A stretch of 21,426 bases of DNA from an uncultured Campylobacter sp. (GCA_900772495.1 CAAHEJ010000124.1:1-21426), one strand, 5' to 3'. Positions 1 through 6,685 are shown, numbered from the stretch's first letter. Program-made: numbers and translations. Notes: a model not told the origin generated them from the sequence alone.

Positions 1-168
1 ATCGGTGGTATAAAAGAAACCCAAGAAATGCTTGATTTTAGCGTAAAAAATGGCATTTACCCAGAAATCGAGCTTATCCCCATAAACGAGCTTGATAGTG
101 CGTATCAAAAAGTCGCGCAAGGCAAGGCGAATTTTCGTTTCGTTATCGATATGAAAACTTTGAGTTAG
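1..168 (+). CDS. Zinc-type NAD(P)-dependent alcohol dehydrogenase, YahK/CAD family (3' end only)
   Basis: Frame 1 is open from the window edge for 55 codons and ends at TAG 166-168. The residues IGGIKETQEMLDF followed by FRFVIDMKTLS closely resemble the C-terminus of the YahK-type medium-chain dehydrogenases, as I remember the E. coli YahK ending. These zinc enzymes reduce aldehydes with NADPH in the cytoplasm. The catalytic zinc ligands and the Rossmann core lie outside the window, so the family call rests on the tail alone. The next gene starts 10 bases downstream behind a strong AGGAGGAAAAG ribosome site that overlaps the stop, so the two are probably co-transcribed. The C. jejuni counterpart is probably Cj1548c (from memory). 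Confidence 0.75.
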   Translation: MGGIKETQEMLDFSVKNGIYPEIELIPINELDSAYQKVAQGKANFRFVIDMKTLS

Positions 169-177
169 GAGGAAAAG

Positions 178-681
178 ATGAAAAAGATGAAAAATCTAGC
201 ATTAGTGGCTATTTTAGGAGGTTTTGTTATGGCAAATGCGGCTGATTTAAAAAATGCGACAAGCTCACAAGAGCTAGTAAAAGCTGGTTCGCTTGGGGGT
301 TTTGAGAACAACGAGCAGTTTTTCACGGGCAAGGTGAAGGTGTCTTATCTGTTTCAAAATGCGCCTTATCGCCCTTTTGGCGGGGCTTTGGTAGAGTTTA
401 GTAAGGGCGCACGCACGGCTTGGCACACGCACCCAGCGGGGCAAACGCTCATCGTAACGGACGGCGTTATCATCACGGCTACCGAGCAAGGCGTGGTGCA
501 GCTAGCGCACAAGGGCGACACCGTGCTTTGTCCGCCTGATTTAAAGCACTTTCACGGAGCGACAGACAAGCAAAGTGGCGCACATATCGCACTTACAGGC
601 GTTAAGGACGGGCAAAATGTCGTGTGGCTTGACAAGGTAAGCGACAAAGAGTATATGCAAGCCCTTAAAAAAGCTAAATGA
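178..681 (+). CDS. Exported cupin-domain protein
   Basis: This 167-residue protein begins with a Sec-type signal peptide (basic MKKMKN, hydrophobic core to about residue 18, likely cleavage after ANA at residues 19-21). The rest is a single cupin barrel. Motif 1 gives H83 and H85 (WHTHPAGQ), with Q89 at the usual glutamate position. Motif 2 is GDTVLCPPDLKHFHGA, with H124 and H126. Such small cupins are often annotated as (R)-mandelonitrile lyase-like or placed beside carboxymuconolactone decarboxylase genes, as here; the reaction is unknown. The start has an excellent Shine-Dalgarno (AGGAGG, 168-173). A second AGGAGG at 216-221 precedes an in-frame ATG at 229 (codon 18), which would give a form lacking most of the signal. 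The stop overlaps the next start as ATGA. Confidence 0.85.
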   Translation: MKKMKNLALVAILGGFVMANAADLKNATSSQELVKAGSLGGFENNEQFFTGKVKVSYLFQNAPYRPFGGALVEFSKGARTAWHTHPAGQTLIVTDGVIITATEQGVVQLAHKGDTVLCPPDLKHFHGATDKQSGAHIALTGVKDGQNVVWLDKVSDKEYMQALKKAK

Positions 682-1709
682 AAAGCGCGACAATGAGCAA
701 ACAAAGTGAGAAAGAGCGTGAATTTAGCAGTGATTTTCAAAATGCGAGCGAATTTCGCGGCGATTTTCAAAGCGAAATGCAAAGCACTTGCCAAAACTCA
801 CGCCGAAAATTCATCAAAACAAGCGCGAAAATGGCGAGTTTAGCCACTCTTTCAGTGTTTGCAAGCATAAATTTAAACGCTTGTAAAAACGATGAAAAAA
901 GCGGCTCAAAGGCTCAAAATCCAAACCAAAACACCCTAAATTCAAACAAAGGAGAGACGATGAACCTAACAAACACAGCAAGGCAAAATTTAGAGCGTTA
1001 TTTTGGCGCAGATTTTGCACGCGGCGAGCTGGCGCAAAATGACAAGGAATTTTTCGAAGCTTATGCGAATTTCGCCTTTGATGAGGTGCTAGCGCACACA
1101 AATTTGGACGAAAAAGAGCGCTTGATGCTCACACTTGGCGCACTCATCGCCACGCAGGGCGTAAGCGAATACAAAAATATGCTTGAAGCTGCCCTAAACG
1201 CTGGCGTTTTGCCCGTGCAGGTAAAGGAAATTTGCTATCAAGCCACGCCTTATGTGGGTATGGGAAAGGCTTTGGAGTTTATTTTGGCGACAAATGAAGT
1301 GTTTAAAAAGCACCAAATCGCCTTGCCTTTGCCAACTCAAAGCACGACAACAAGGCAAAACCGCGTGCAAAAAGGGCTTGAAACCCAACGCGCACTTTTT
1401 GGCGAAGCCATAGACAAGGGCAACGCCGCCGCGCCAGCTGATGAAAAGCACATACGCACCTTTTTGAGTGGGCATTGCTTTGGGGATTTTTACACGCGCG
1501 AGGGGCTTGATTTGCGTTTTCGTGAGCTTTTAACCTTTGTCTTTGTGGCAAGTTTGGGCGGAGCGGACGCACAGGTAAAAGCGCACATACAAGGCAATCT
1601 CAACATAGGCAACGACAGAGCAAGGCTCATCGCTACGCTCACCGCGCTTGTGCCTTACATAGGCTATCCACGCGTTTTAAACGCACTTGGAGCTATACCA
1701 AAGGCGTAA
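678..1709 (+). CDS. Carboxymuconolactone decarboxylase (CMD/AhpD-like) family protein, Tat lipoprotein type
   Basis: The 343-residue frame starts in an ATGA overlap with the cupin gene. Two CMD-like helical domains are visible, at about residues 105-210 (NLDEKERLMLTLGALIATQG) and 245-340 (LRFRELLTFVFVASLGG). The AhpD CxxC redox motif is absent, so peroxidase-type chemistry is not supported. Residues 41-47 read SRRKFIK, a good twin-arginine motif, followed by a hydrophobic stretch and LNAC at 66-69, a plausible lipobox. This predicts a folded lipoprotein exported by Tat. The 33 residues before M34 are polar and charged and unusual ahead of a Tat motif, so the start could be ATG 693 or ATG 777, though neither has a clear Shine-Dalgarno. 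ATG 960 (M95) has AAAGGAG in front and would give a cytoplasmic two-domain form. Substrate unknown. Confidence 0.8.
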   Translation: MKSATMSKQSEKEREFSSDFQNASEFRGDFQSEMQSTCQNSRRKFIKTSAKMASLATLSVFASINLNACKNDEKSGSKAQNPNQNTLNSNKGETMNLTNTARQNLERYFGADFARGELAQNDKEFFEAYANFAFDEVLAHTNLDEKERLMLTLGALIATQGVSEYKNMLEAALNAGVLPVQVKEICYQATPYVGMGKALEFILATNEVFKKHQIALPLPTQSTTTRQNRVQKGLETQRALFGEAIDKGNAAAPADEKHIRTFLSGHCFGDFYTREGLDLRFRELLTFVFVASLGGADAQVKAHIQGNLNIGNDRARLIATLTALVPYIGYPRVLNALGAIPKA

Positions 1710-1723
1710 ATTTAGGAGCGAAA

Positions 1724-2155
1724 ATGCAAAAACTTTGTGTCATTTTGGGCGTGGTGCTTGCGCTTTGCGCCTTTGGAGCAGATAAGGGAGAAAAAATGCA
1801 AATTCAGCTTTCGTTGAACGATGAAAAAACCATTGCCCAGCTTGAAAACAACCCCTCAACGCGTGATTTTTACGAGCTTTTGCCCTTGCGTTTAAAATTT
1901 AGTGATTATGTGGGTAAAGAAAAGGTTAGCCCTGAGCTAAAAAAACGCCTAAACACTAGCGGCTTGAGTGGTTATACGCCGCAGGTTGGGGATTTGTTTT
2001 ATTTTGCGCCTTGGGGAAATTTGGGCATTTTTTACGACAAACAGCCTTTTCACAGCGGTTTGGTGCGTTTTGGTAATGTCAGCGCAAATTTTTTGTCTAA
2101 AATCAAAGCGCAAAAAGATGACTTTGAAATCAAATTTGAAAAACTTACAAGATGA
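1724..2155 (+). CDS. Exported cyclophilin-like fold protein
   Basis: This 143-residue protein starts at ATG 1724 behind TTTAGGAG. Residues 1-19 form a short hydrophobic signal sequence (MQKLCVILGVVLALCAFGA). The remainder matches the small cyclophilin-like fold family: a beta start (MQIQLSLNDE), NPSTRDFYELLPLRLKFSDYVG, then GDLFYFAPWGNLGIFY and GLVRFG. Members are often encoded beside cupin, CMD and alcohol or aldo-keto reductase genes, the same company as here, but I know of no established reaction. An in-frame ATG at 1796 (codon 25), preceded by GGGAG, marks where a signal-less homologue would begin. It is probably the last gene of the operon, since the next stretch holds only a decayed fragment. 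Confidence 0.8.
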   Translation: MQKLCVILGVVLALCAFGADKGEKMQIQLSLNDEKTIAQLENNPSTRDFYELLPLRLKFSDYVGKEKVSPELKKRLNTSGLSGYTPQVGDLFYFAPWGNLGIFYDKQPFHSGLVRFGNVSANFLSKIKAQKDDFEIKFEKLTR

Positions 2156-2221
2156 AAGACTTAAATGCGTGATTTGAAAGAAAGGCTGAATTTAGAGCGT
2201 GAATTTGAGCGCAAAATTTAG

Positions 2222-2416
2222 GGCAAAAGGCTTAAATCAGGGCTAAATTTGAAAAATTCAAAAAATTTAAATTTTTTTTGCAAATTTTTGATTTTAGCCC
2301 TAAAAGACACAAAAACAAGTGCCGAAAATACCTTTTGCAACAAGATTTTAAAGCTTAAAAAGGGCGAAATTTTTTGGCAGGTGTTTTTAGAATGCGAACT
2401 CATCAACTCATACTAA
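2222..2416 (+). pseudogene. Decayed partial copy of the Mop/TOBE gene at 4408
   Basis: The frame from 2222 to the stop at 2414-2416 has no start codon or ribosome site. From 2294 it encodes LALKDTKTSAENTFCNKI and then LKKGEIFWQVFLECEL. This parallels residues 59-95 of the di-Mop protein encoded at 4408-4794. By eye, 2294-2398 aligns with 4582-4686 at about 84% of bases without gaps, and 2357-2391 is identical to 4645-4679. After that the copy loses about 9 bases and stops. It corresponds to the inter-repeat linker and the start of the second Mop repeat only. It lies between the cyclophilin-like gene and the convergent Cj0069-like gene and is best read as a relic of a partial duplication or a second molybdate locus. 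The rest of 2156-2437 shows no gene. Confidence 0.75.
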
Positions 2417-2437
2417 ATTATCATTTAGCTTAAAAAA

Positions 2438-3472
2438 TTATGCCTTTGCCTTGCTTACGATTTTGATGATATACTCAGCCACTTCGGGCGCAAGCTCTAA
2501 ATGTGAAGTAAAGCCCACGCAAGAGCAGTTGATTTCGCCCAGCACATACTTGTCAGCGCCCTTTTCATCGGTGTCAAGGATAAAATCAGCCGTCCAAATC
2601 AGCGGCAAATCATAGTCCCCTAGCTTTTTGCGCACGCTTGGTAACTCGCTTAAAAACATATCCACTAAGCCTTGCCACTGCTCGGGCTTGTCGTAGCGGT
2701 ATTTTGCGCCGCTAAAAAGCGTAGCAGAAAAGGCGTCCGCGCCCTCAGCTGGCTTTTTATGCACGACATTTACGGGCTTGTCATAAAGCATCAAAAGCCT
2801 GATTTCGCCTTCTTTTATGCGGGGCAAAAAAGTCATATCCACGAGCATTCCATTGTCTCCGATGATATACTGCTCGCAAAAGTCCATAAATTCGCCAAGT
2901 TTTCTATGCTCTGTGTGGTTGTCCTTTGCCTCCGTGCAGATGATGGGCGTGTCAAGCGGTAAAGACGCCATTTTGCCATAGCCTTGCTCTAAACGCACAC
3001 GCCAAATGCCCTCGCCTGTGGAGCCACGATTTTGTTTCAGCACGCGCTCGCCTTGTGCTAGGGTTTTGGGAAAGGTGTCCTTAAAGCTTTTTATGTCGTA
3101 GTAAGCATAAGTGTCCTTTGGGACTAAATTTGTGCCTGCAAGCTTGGTTAAAGCGTCCTTTGCGCCATATCCTATCATCGCATCAGGGTGCGGCATACCC
3201 ACGAGTCCGTCCTTGCAAAGCTCTCTTAGCATAGCAAAATACTCATTTTCTTCTTTGAGATTGCCCGGATTTATGCGTGAAACATAGCCGTCAAAGTTGC
3301 TTTTGACATAGGTGTAAATTTCGTCCTTTTTCGCCACTTCAAAAAAGATGACCTCAGCGCCCCAGCCCTTGTCTTTAAGGGCATTTACCATAGGCATAGT
3401 GTCCTTTCGGTAGCCGTCCTCACCCTTGTCGCTGCCGCCGCGCACCTCGAAAAACACGATATTTTTTTTCAT
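2438..3472 (-). CDS. Cj0069-family ATP-grasp-like protein
   Basis: This 344-residue protein has no signal peptide. I recognise it as the family named after C. jejuni Cj0069, whose function is unassigned. The architecture resembles ATP-grasp ligases: an N-terminal Rossmann-like half (KKNIVFFEVRGGSDKGEDGY), a glycine-rich nucleotide-binding loop at residues 146-159 (KQNRGSTGEGIWRV), a basic motif around 185-191 (NHTEHRK), and a C-terminal acidic/metal site with WTAD (293-296) and GEINCSC (312-318), which has the E-x-N arrangement typical of ATP-grasp enzymes. It probably joins a carboxylate to an amine or thiol at the cost of ATP in the cytoplasm; no substrate is evident. AAAGGAG precedes the start. 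It is transcribed divergently from modA. Confidence 0.75.
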   Translation of the reverse strand: MKKNIVFFEVRGGSDKGEDGYRKDTMPMVNALKDKGWGAEVIFFEVAKKDEIYTYVKSNFDGYVSRINPGNLKEENEYFAMLRELCKDGLVGMPHPDAMIGYGAKDALTKLAGTNLVPKDTYAYYDIKSFKDTFPKTLAQGERVLKQNRGSTGEGIWRVRLEQGYGKMASLPLDTPIICTEAKDNHTEHRKLGEFMDFCEQYIIGDNGMLVDMTFLPRIKEGEIRLLMLYDKPVNVVHKKPAEGADAFSATLFSGAKYRYDKPEQWQGLVDMFLSELPSVRKKLGDYDLPLIWTADFILDTDEKGADKYVLGEINCSCVGFTSHLELAPEVAEYIIKIVSKAKA

Positions 3473-3504
3473 TTTTGCTCCTTTTGTGTGTAAAATTTGT
3501 CATT

Positions 3505-3510
3505 ATTATA
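3505..3510 (-). promoter_or_regulatory. -10 box of the Cj0069-like gene
   Basis: On the minus strand this is TATAAT, about 33 bases upstream of the start codon and followed by an AAAGGAG ribosome site. Campylobacter sigma-70 promoters rely mainly on the -10 box and often lack a -35. Seven-base inverted arms AAATTTG (3493-3499) and CAAATTT (3513-3519) flank the box. Those words are common in this DNA, so the symmetry may be chance. Confidence 0.5.
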
Positions 3511-3599
3511 GGCAAATTTAGTTTAAAATTCGTTGAGTTTCAAATTTAAAGCTGAATTTTAGCCTTAAAAGCGAAAAATTTATGCAAATTTTACACAAT

Positions 3600-3615
3600 C
3601 ATAAATAATTTTATG
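3600..3615. promoter_or_regulatory. Inverted repeat overlapping the modA promoter, candidate operator
   Basis: CATAAA (3600-3605) and TTTATG (3610-3615) form perfect six-base arms around TAAT. The right arm overlaps the extended -10 element of modA, where a repressor would block polymerase. Molybdate operons are commonly repressed by ModE when molybdate is abundant, so a ModE-type regulator is the natural suspect, but I cannot match the sequence to a known ModE consensus. Confidence 0.35.
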
Positions 3616-3616
3616 C

Positions 3617-3622
3617 TATAAT
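3617..3622 (+). promoter_or_regulatory. Extended -10 box of the mod operon
   Basis: TGCTATAAT at 3614-3622 is a canonical extended -10 element, 33 bases before the modA ATG. This gives a leader of roughly 27 bases ending in the ribosome site AAAGGAC. Confidence 0.6.
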
Positions 3623-3655
3623 TGCAAAATATAAATTTCACATAAAGGACAAAAG

Positions 3656-4408
3656 ATGAAAAAAATCATCGTAGCATTCGTTGTGCTGTGCTTTGCTAGC
3701 GCGTTGTGGGCTGAGAAAATCAGCGTTTTTGTGGCTTCAAGCGCGTCTAAGGCTATGGGCGAGGTGCGTGAAGCGTTTTTAAAGACTCACCCAAAAGATG
3801 AGATAGAGCTTGTTTTTGGGGCTTCGGGCAAGCATTATCAGCTCTTAAAAGAGGGGCGTGAGTTTGATATGTTTTTCTCAGCTGATAGCAAGTGGGCTGG
3901 GCAAATCGCACAAGATGGCAACGCCGCGAGCCAGCCAGCCGTCTATGCGCTAGGCGTTGTGGCACTTTATAGCCTTGATGAAAAGCTCTTAAAAGGCGGA
4001 GAAAAGGCACTTAAAGACAGGGCAAAAGCCATCAAACACATAAGCATAGCTAACCCAAAGGTCGCACCTTACGGCGTGGCGGCTGAGGAAGTGATGAAAA
4101 ATCTTGGAATTTACGAGCTTTTCAAGGACAAAATCGTGCTTGGAGACAATATCTCTCAGCCTGTAAATCACATAGACACGGGCGCGGCTGAGCTTGCCTT
4201 TGTCGCTTACTCGCTTGTATCGCCCATAAACAAGCCAAAAGGCAAGGTTTTAGTCGTGGATAGTGCGCTGTTTAGCCCATTAGAGCAGTCTTTTGTCATC
4301 ACAAAGTATGGCAAGGGCAAAAAACTCGCGCAAGAATTTAGCGATTTTGTGCTTTCAAAAGACGGCAAAGCCATCATCGAAAAATACGGCTTTGGCACGG
4401 CTAAATAA
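3656..4408 (+). CDS. modA: Molybdate ABC transporter, periplasmic binding protein ModA
   Basis: This 250-residue protein starts with a signal peptide (MKKIIVAFVVLCFASALWA, cleavage before EKI). The mature part has the ModA pattern: FVASSASKAM at about 25-34 for oxyanion binding, FGASGKHYQLLKEG, FDMFFSADSKWA, the NPKVAPYGVAAEEVM segment, and DTGAAELAFVAYSLV near 173-187. It captures molybdate (or tungstate) in the periplasm and delivers it to ModB. It is the first of four genes that overlap or nearly touch. Molybdenum imported here would feed molybdopterin enzymes such as formate dehydrogenase and nitrate reductase, which campylobacters use in respiration. The length is normal for the family. 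Confidence 0.93.
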   Translation: MKKIIVAFVVLCFASALWAEKISVFVASSASKAMGEVREAFLKTHPKDEIELVFGASGKHYQLLKEGREFDMFFSADSKWAGQIAQDGNAASQPAVYALGVVALYSLDEKLLKGGEKALKDRAKAIKHISIANPKVAPYGVAAEEVMKNLGIYELFKDKIVLGDNISQPVNHIDTGAAELAFVAYSLVSPINKPKGKVLVVDSALFSPLEQSFVITKYGKGKKLAQEFSDFVLSKDGKAIIEKYGFGTAK

Positions 4409-4794
4409 TGAATTTGCTTGCGGGTGAGATTGTTAGCTTTTTAGAAAAGGACGAGCTGAGCCTAGTGAGCGTTAGCACGGCTTTGGGAGAATTTAGCGTT
4501 TTGATGCTGAATTTCTCTCAAAGTTTGGGCGCAAAAAAAGGCTCAAAGGTGCAGCTACTTTTCAAGGAAAATGAGCTGAATTTAGCTCTAAAAGGTGCAA
4601 AAACGAGCATAGAAAATGCCTTTTGCAGTAGGATTTTAAAGCTAAAAAAGGGCGAAATTTTTTGGCAGGTGTTTTTAGAGTGTGAGCTGAGCGCACTCAT
4701 CAGCGCAAAGGCTGGCAAAACCCTAAATTTAGGCGAAAATGACGAAGTAGAGTGCTTTGTCAAAGCCGATGATATCATCATCAAGGTGCTTTAA
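4408..4794 (+). CDS. TOBE/di-Mop domain molybdate-binding protein
   Basis: This 128-residue cytoplasmic protein sits between modA and modB, with TAATG overlaps at both ends, so translation is coupled. It appears to consist of two Mop-like repeats (about 1-61 and 62-128) with no helix-turn-helix, so it is not a full ModE. Mop/TOBE proteins bind molybdate as small beta-barrel oligomers and serve in storage or as sensory domains. The C. jejuni equivalent is, from memory, Cj0302c in the same position. One role could be to buffer imported molybdate; another could be to form a regulatory partner of ModC, which has only a short C-terminal extension here. Part of this gene is duplicated as a relic at 2294-2416. 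Confidence 0.8.
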   Translation: MNLLAGEIVSFLEKDELSLVSVSTALGEFSVLMLNFSQSLGAKKGSKVQLLFKENELNLALKGAKTSIENAFCSRILKLKKGEIFWQVFLECELSALISAKAGKTLNLGENDEVECFVKADDIIIKVL

Positions 4795-5477
4795 TGGCAT
4801 TTTTAAACGCTGAATTTTTACAAACCCTTTATATCACCTTTAAACTCGCTTTTATCACTACTTTTTTGCTTTTTTTTGTGAGCGTTGCCCTTGCTTATGC
4901 TCTTGTCTTTGTGAAATTCCCATTTAAAAGCGTGGTGCAAGTGATTTCGTCTATGCCACTTGTCTTGCCGCCCAGCGTTTTGGGCTTTTATTTTTTAGTA
5001 GCCTTTTCGCCAGCTAGTGCCATAGGAGGCTTTTTTGACGAACACTTTGGCATAAGACTTGTTTTCACCTTTGAAGGGCTAGTCGTGGCAAGTATGGTTT
5101 TTTCGCTGCCCTTTATGCTCGGTCCCATTCAAAGCGCCTTTGCGAGCGTGCCTAAAAATCTCATCGAAGTGTCCTACACTCTTGGCAAAAGCAAGCTCAC
5201 CACGCTTTTACGCGTCATTTTGCCAAATTCAAAAGTTGGCATTTTTACAGGTGCTGTTGTGGCGTTTGCGCACACTGTGGGCGAATTTGGCGTGGTGATG
5301 ATGATAGGCGGGCATAAAAAGGGCGAAACTTTGGTGGCAAGCATAGCCATTTATGACGAGCTAGAAGCCCTAAACTACACGCTTGCGCATCAATACGCCT
5401 TTGTGCTTTTTGCTTTAAGTTTCATCATCTTGCTCGCGCTTTTTTTCGTCAATAAAAAATTCACTTCGTGGGGCTAA
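4794..5477 (+). CDS. modB: Molybdate ABC transporter permease ModB
   Basis: This 227-residue integral membrane protein has about five hydrophobic segments, including the N-terminal one (LYITFKLAFITTFLLFFVSV) and PLVLPPSVLGFYFLVAF, a segment typical of ModB. The cytoplasmic coupling loop is visible at about 120-150 (EVSYTLGKSKLTTLLRVILP), followed by GAVVAFAHTVGEFGVVMMIGG, which is highly characteristic of ModB/CysT-type permeases. It forms the membrane channel that couples ModA to ModC. The start overlaps the preceding stop (TAATG) and the stop is one base before modC. Confidence 0.93.
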   Translation: MAFLNAEFLQTLYITFKLAFITTFLLFFVSVALAYALVFVKFPFKSVVQVISSMPLVLPPSVLGFYFLVAFSPASAIGGFFDEHFGIRLVFTFEGLVVASMVFSLPFMLGPIQSAFASVPKNLIEVSYTLGKSKLTTLLRVILPNSKVGIFTGAVVAFAHTVGEFGVVMMIGGHKKGETLVASIAIYDELEALNYTLAHQYAFVLFALSFIILLALFFVNKKFTSWG

Positions 5478-5478
5478 A

Positions 5479-6390
5479 ATGAGCATTTCAACGATAAAAA
5501 TTCACATAAAACAACCCATAAAAAGCGCCAAAGGCAAGCTGCTTTTGGAATTTGACAAGGAATTTAAGCAAAGTGATTTTGTGGCTATTTATGGAGAAAG
5601 CGGAGCGGGCAAAACGACTATTTTACGCATTATCGCAGGACTTTTAAAGCCTGAGTTTGGCTTTATAAAAGTGGGCGAAAAGGTGTGGTTTGACAGCCAA
5701 AAGGGCATTTTTTTGCCCCCGCAAAAGCGAAAAGTGGGCTTTGTTTTCCAAGACTATGCGCTTTTTCCAAATTTAAGCGTGCGTGAAAACCTTGCTTTTG
5801 CGCTTGCTAAGAGTGAGGACAAGGGCAAGATTGACGAGCTTTTGGAGCTTATGGGACTTAGTGAGCTTGCTAAATCCTATCCAGCGCACCTTTCAGGCGG
5901 GCAGTGCCAAAGAGTAGCCCTTGCAAGGGCGATTATCACGCAGCCAGACATTTTGTTGCTTGATGAACCTTTATCCGCGCTTGATTTTAAGATGAGAAGT
6001 TTTTTGCAAGATGAGATTTTAAAGCTCACAGCGCATTTTAAGCTCACCACTTTGCTCGTAAGCCACGATATAGGCGAGATTTACAAGCTTGCACGCCGTG
6101 TCATAGAGCTAAAAGACGGGAGCGTGATAGCAGATGCGCCGCCAAATGAGCTTTTTGCGCACTCAAATTTATCAGCAAAATTACAGCTTAACGCCAGCGT
6201 GCTTGACATAAAAAAAGCCGATTTACTCATCATCTTAACGCTTTTAATGGGGCAAAATATCATCAAAATCACGCTTTCGCAAAGCGAATTTACGCAAAAG
6301 TATGCAAAACTCAAAGTAGGCGACAGCTTGCTCATTTGCGAAAAAGCCTACAACCCGCTTATCATCGACATAAATGAAAAATTGCTGTGA
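5479..6390 (+). CDS. modC: Molybdate ABC transporter ATP-binding protein ModC
   Basis: This 303-residue protein has all ABC ATPase motifs in order: Walker A GESGAGKT (39-46), Q-loop FVFQDYALFPNLS (88-100), signature LSGGQ (138-142), Walker B ILLLDEP (158-164) and the H-loop LLVSHD. It powers molybdate import through ModB. The C-terminal part (about 220-303) is a single TOBE-like extension, and the protein is shorter than the roughly 350-residue E. coli ModC, so the separate di-Mop protein upstream may supply the missing regulatory capacity. It is the last gene of the operon. Its stop is only a few bases from the 3' end of the convergent tRNA-Sec gene, and I see no terminator between them. Confidence 0.93.
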   Translation: MSISTIKIHIKQPIKSAKGKLLLEFDKEFKQSDFVAIYGESGAGKTTILRIIAGLLKPEFGFIKVGEKVWFDSQKGIFLPPQKRKVGFVFQDYALFPNLSVRENLAFALAKSEDKGKIDELLELMGLSELAKSYPAHLSGGQCQRVALARAIITQPDILLLDEPLSALDFKMRSFLQDEILKLTAHFKLTTLLVSHDIGEIYKLARRVIELKDGSVIADAPPNELFAHSNLSAKLQLNASVLDIKKADLLIILTLLMGQNIIKITLSQSEFTQKYAKLKVGDSLLICEKAYNPLIIDINEKLL

Positions 6391-6396
6391 AAACGG

Positions 6397-6490
6397 CGAG
6401 AAGATGAGAGAATCGAACTCCCCAAAAGATAGCCAGCTATCCTTTCGGCTGATTTGAAGTCAGCGGCGCTCACCAGAACGCTCATCTTCC
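6397..6490 (-). tRNA. selC: tRNA-Sec (UCA anticodon)
   Basis: Reading the minus strand from 6490, the gene begins GGAAGATG. It has a six-pair D stem GCGTTC/GAGCGC with a four-base loop, the anticodon arm GCTGA-CTTCAAA-TCAGC with UCA, a long variable arm (GATAGC/GCTATC core extended by A/U pairs) and the T arm GGGAG-TTCGATT-CTCTC. The six-pair D stem, long variable arm and UCA together are diagnostic of selenocysteine tRNA. The 3' side continues ATCTTCTCGCCG, so the usual G73-CCA is not encoded exactly and one extra base appears relative to a regular end; the 3' boundary is uncertain by a few bases. This implies a SelA/SelB system and at least one selenoprotein, probably formate dehydrogenase. 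Confidence 0.93.
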
Positions 6491-6549
6491 GCAAAATGTG
6501 GCGCGAAAGCCTTTTGTGTTTTTTGCTTTTATACATTTGTGGAGTTGTT

Positions 6550-6555
6550 ATTATA
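6550..6555 (-). promoter_or_regulatory. Probable -10 box of selC
   Basis: The minus strand reads TATAAT here, 60 bases upstream of the tRNA 5' end, implying a leader of about 50 bases removed by RNase P. A second candidate, TATAAA at 6528-6533 on the minus strand, would give a leader of about 30 bases. I cannot choose between them from sequence alone. Confidence 0.45.
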
Positions 6556-6685
6556 GTCCTTTTTTCTTAAAAAAATAATAACTTTTTTGCCAAAATTAAA
6601 TTTAATTTTATAAAAATTCGCTAAAATTTCTCAAAAAATTTACTTAATTTTGTGATATTTAATTATTATTTAAGAAAAATAAAGG

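Noticed and set aside
274..1572. Several long minus-strand frames opposite the cupin and CMD genes
   Set aside because: They mirror GC-rich coding sequence, lack ribosome sites and encode no recognisable domains, while the plus-strand genes have clear family motifs.
4870..4877. Run of eight T in modB as a phase-variable tract
   Set aside because: Phase variation in Campylobacter mainly uses G/C tracts; short T runs in membrane-protein codons are common in this DNA, and the frame is intact.
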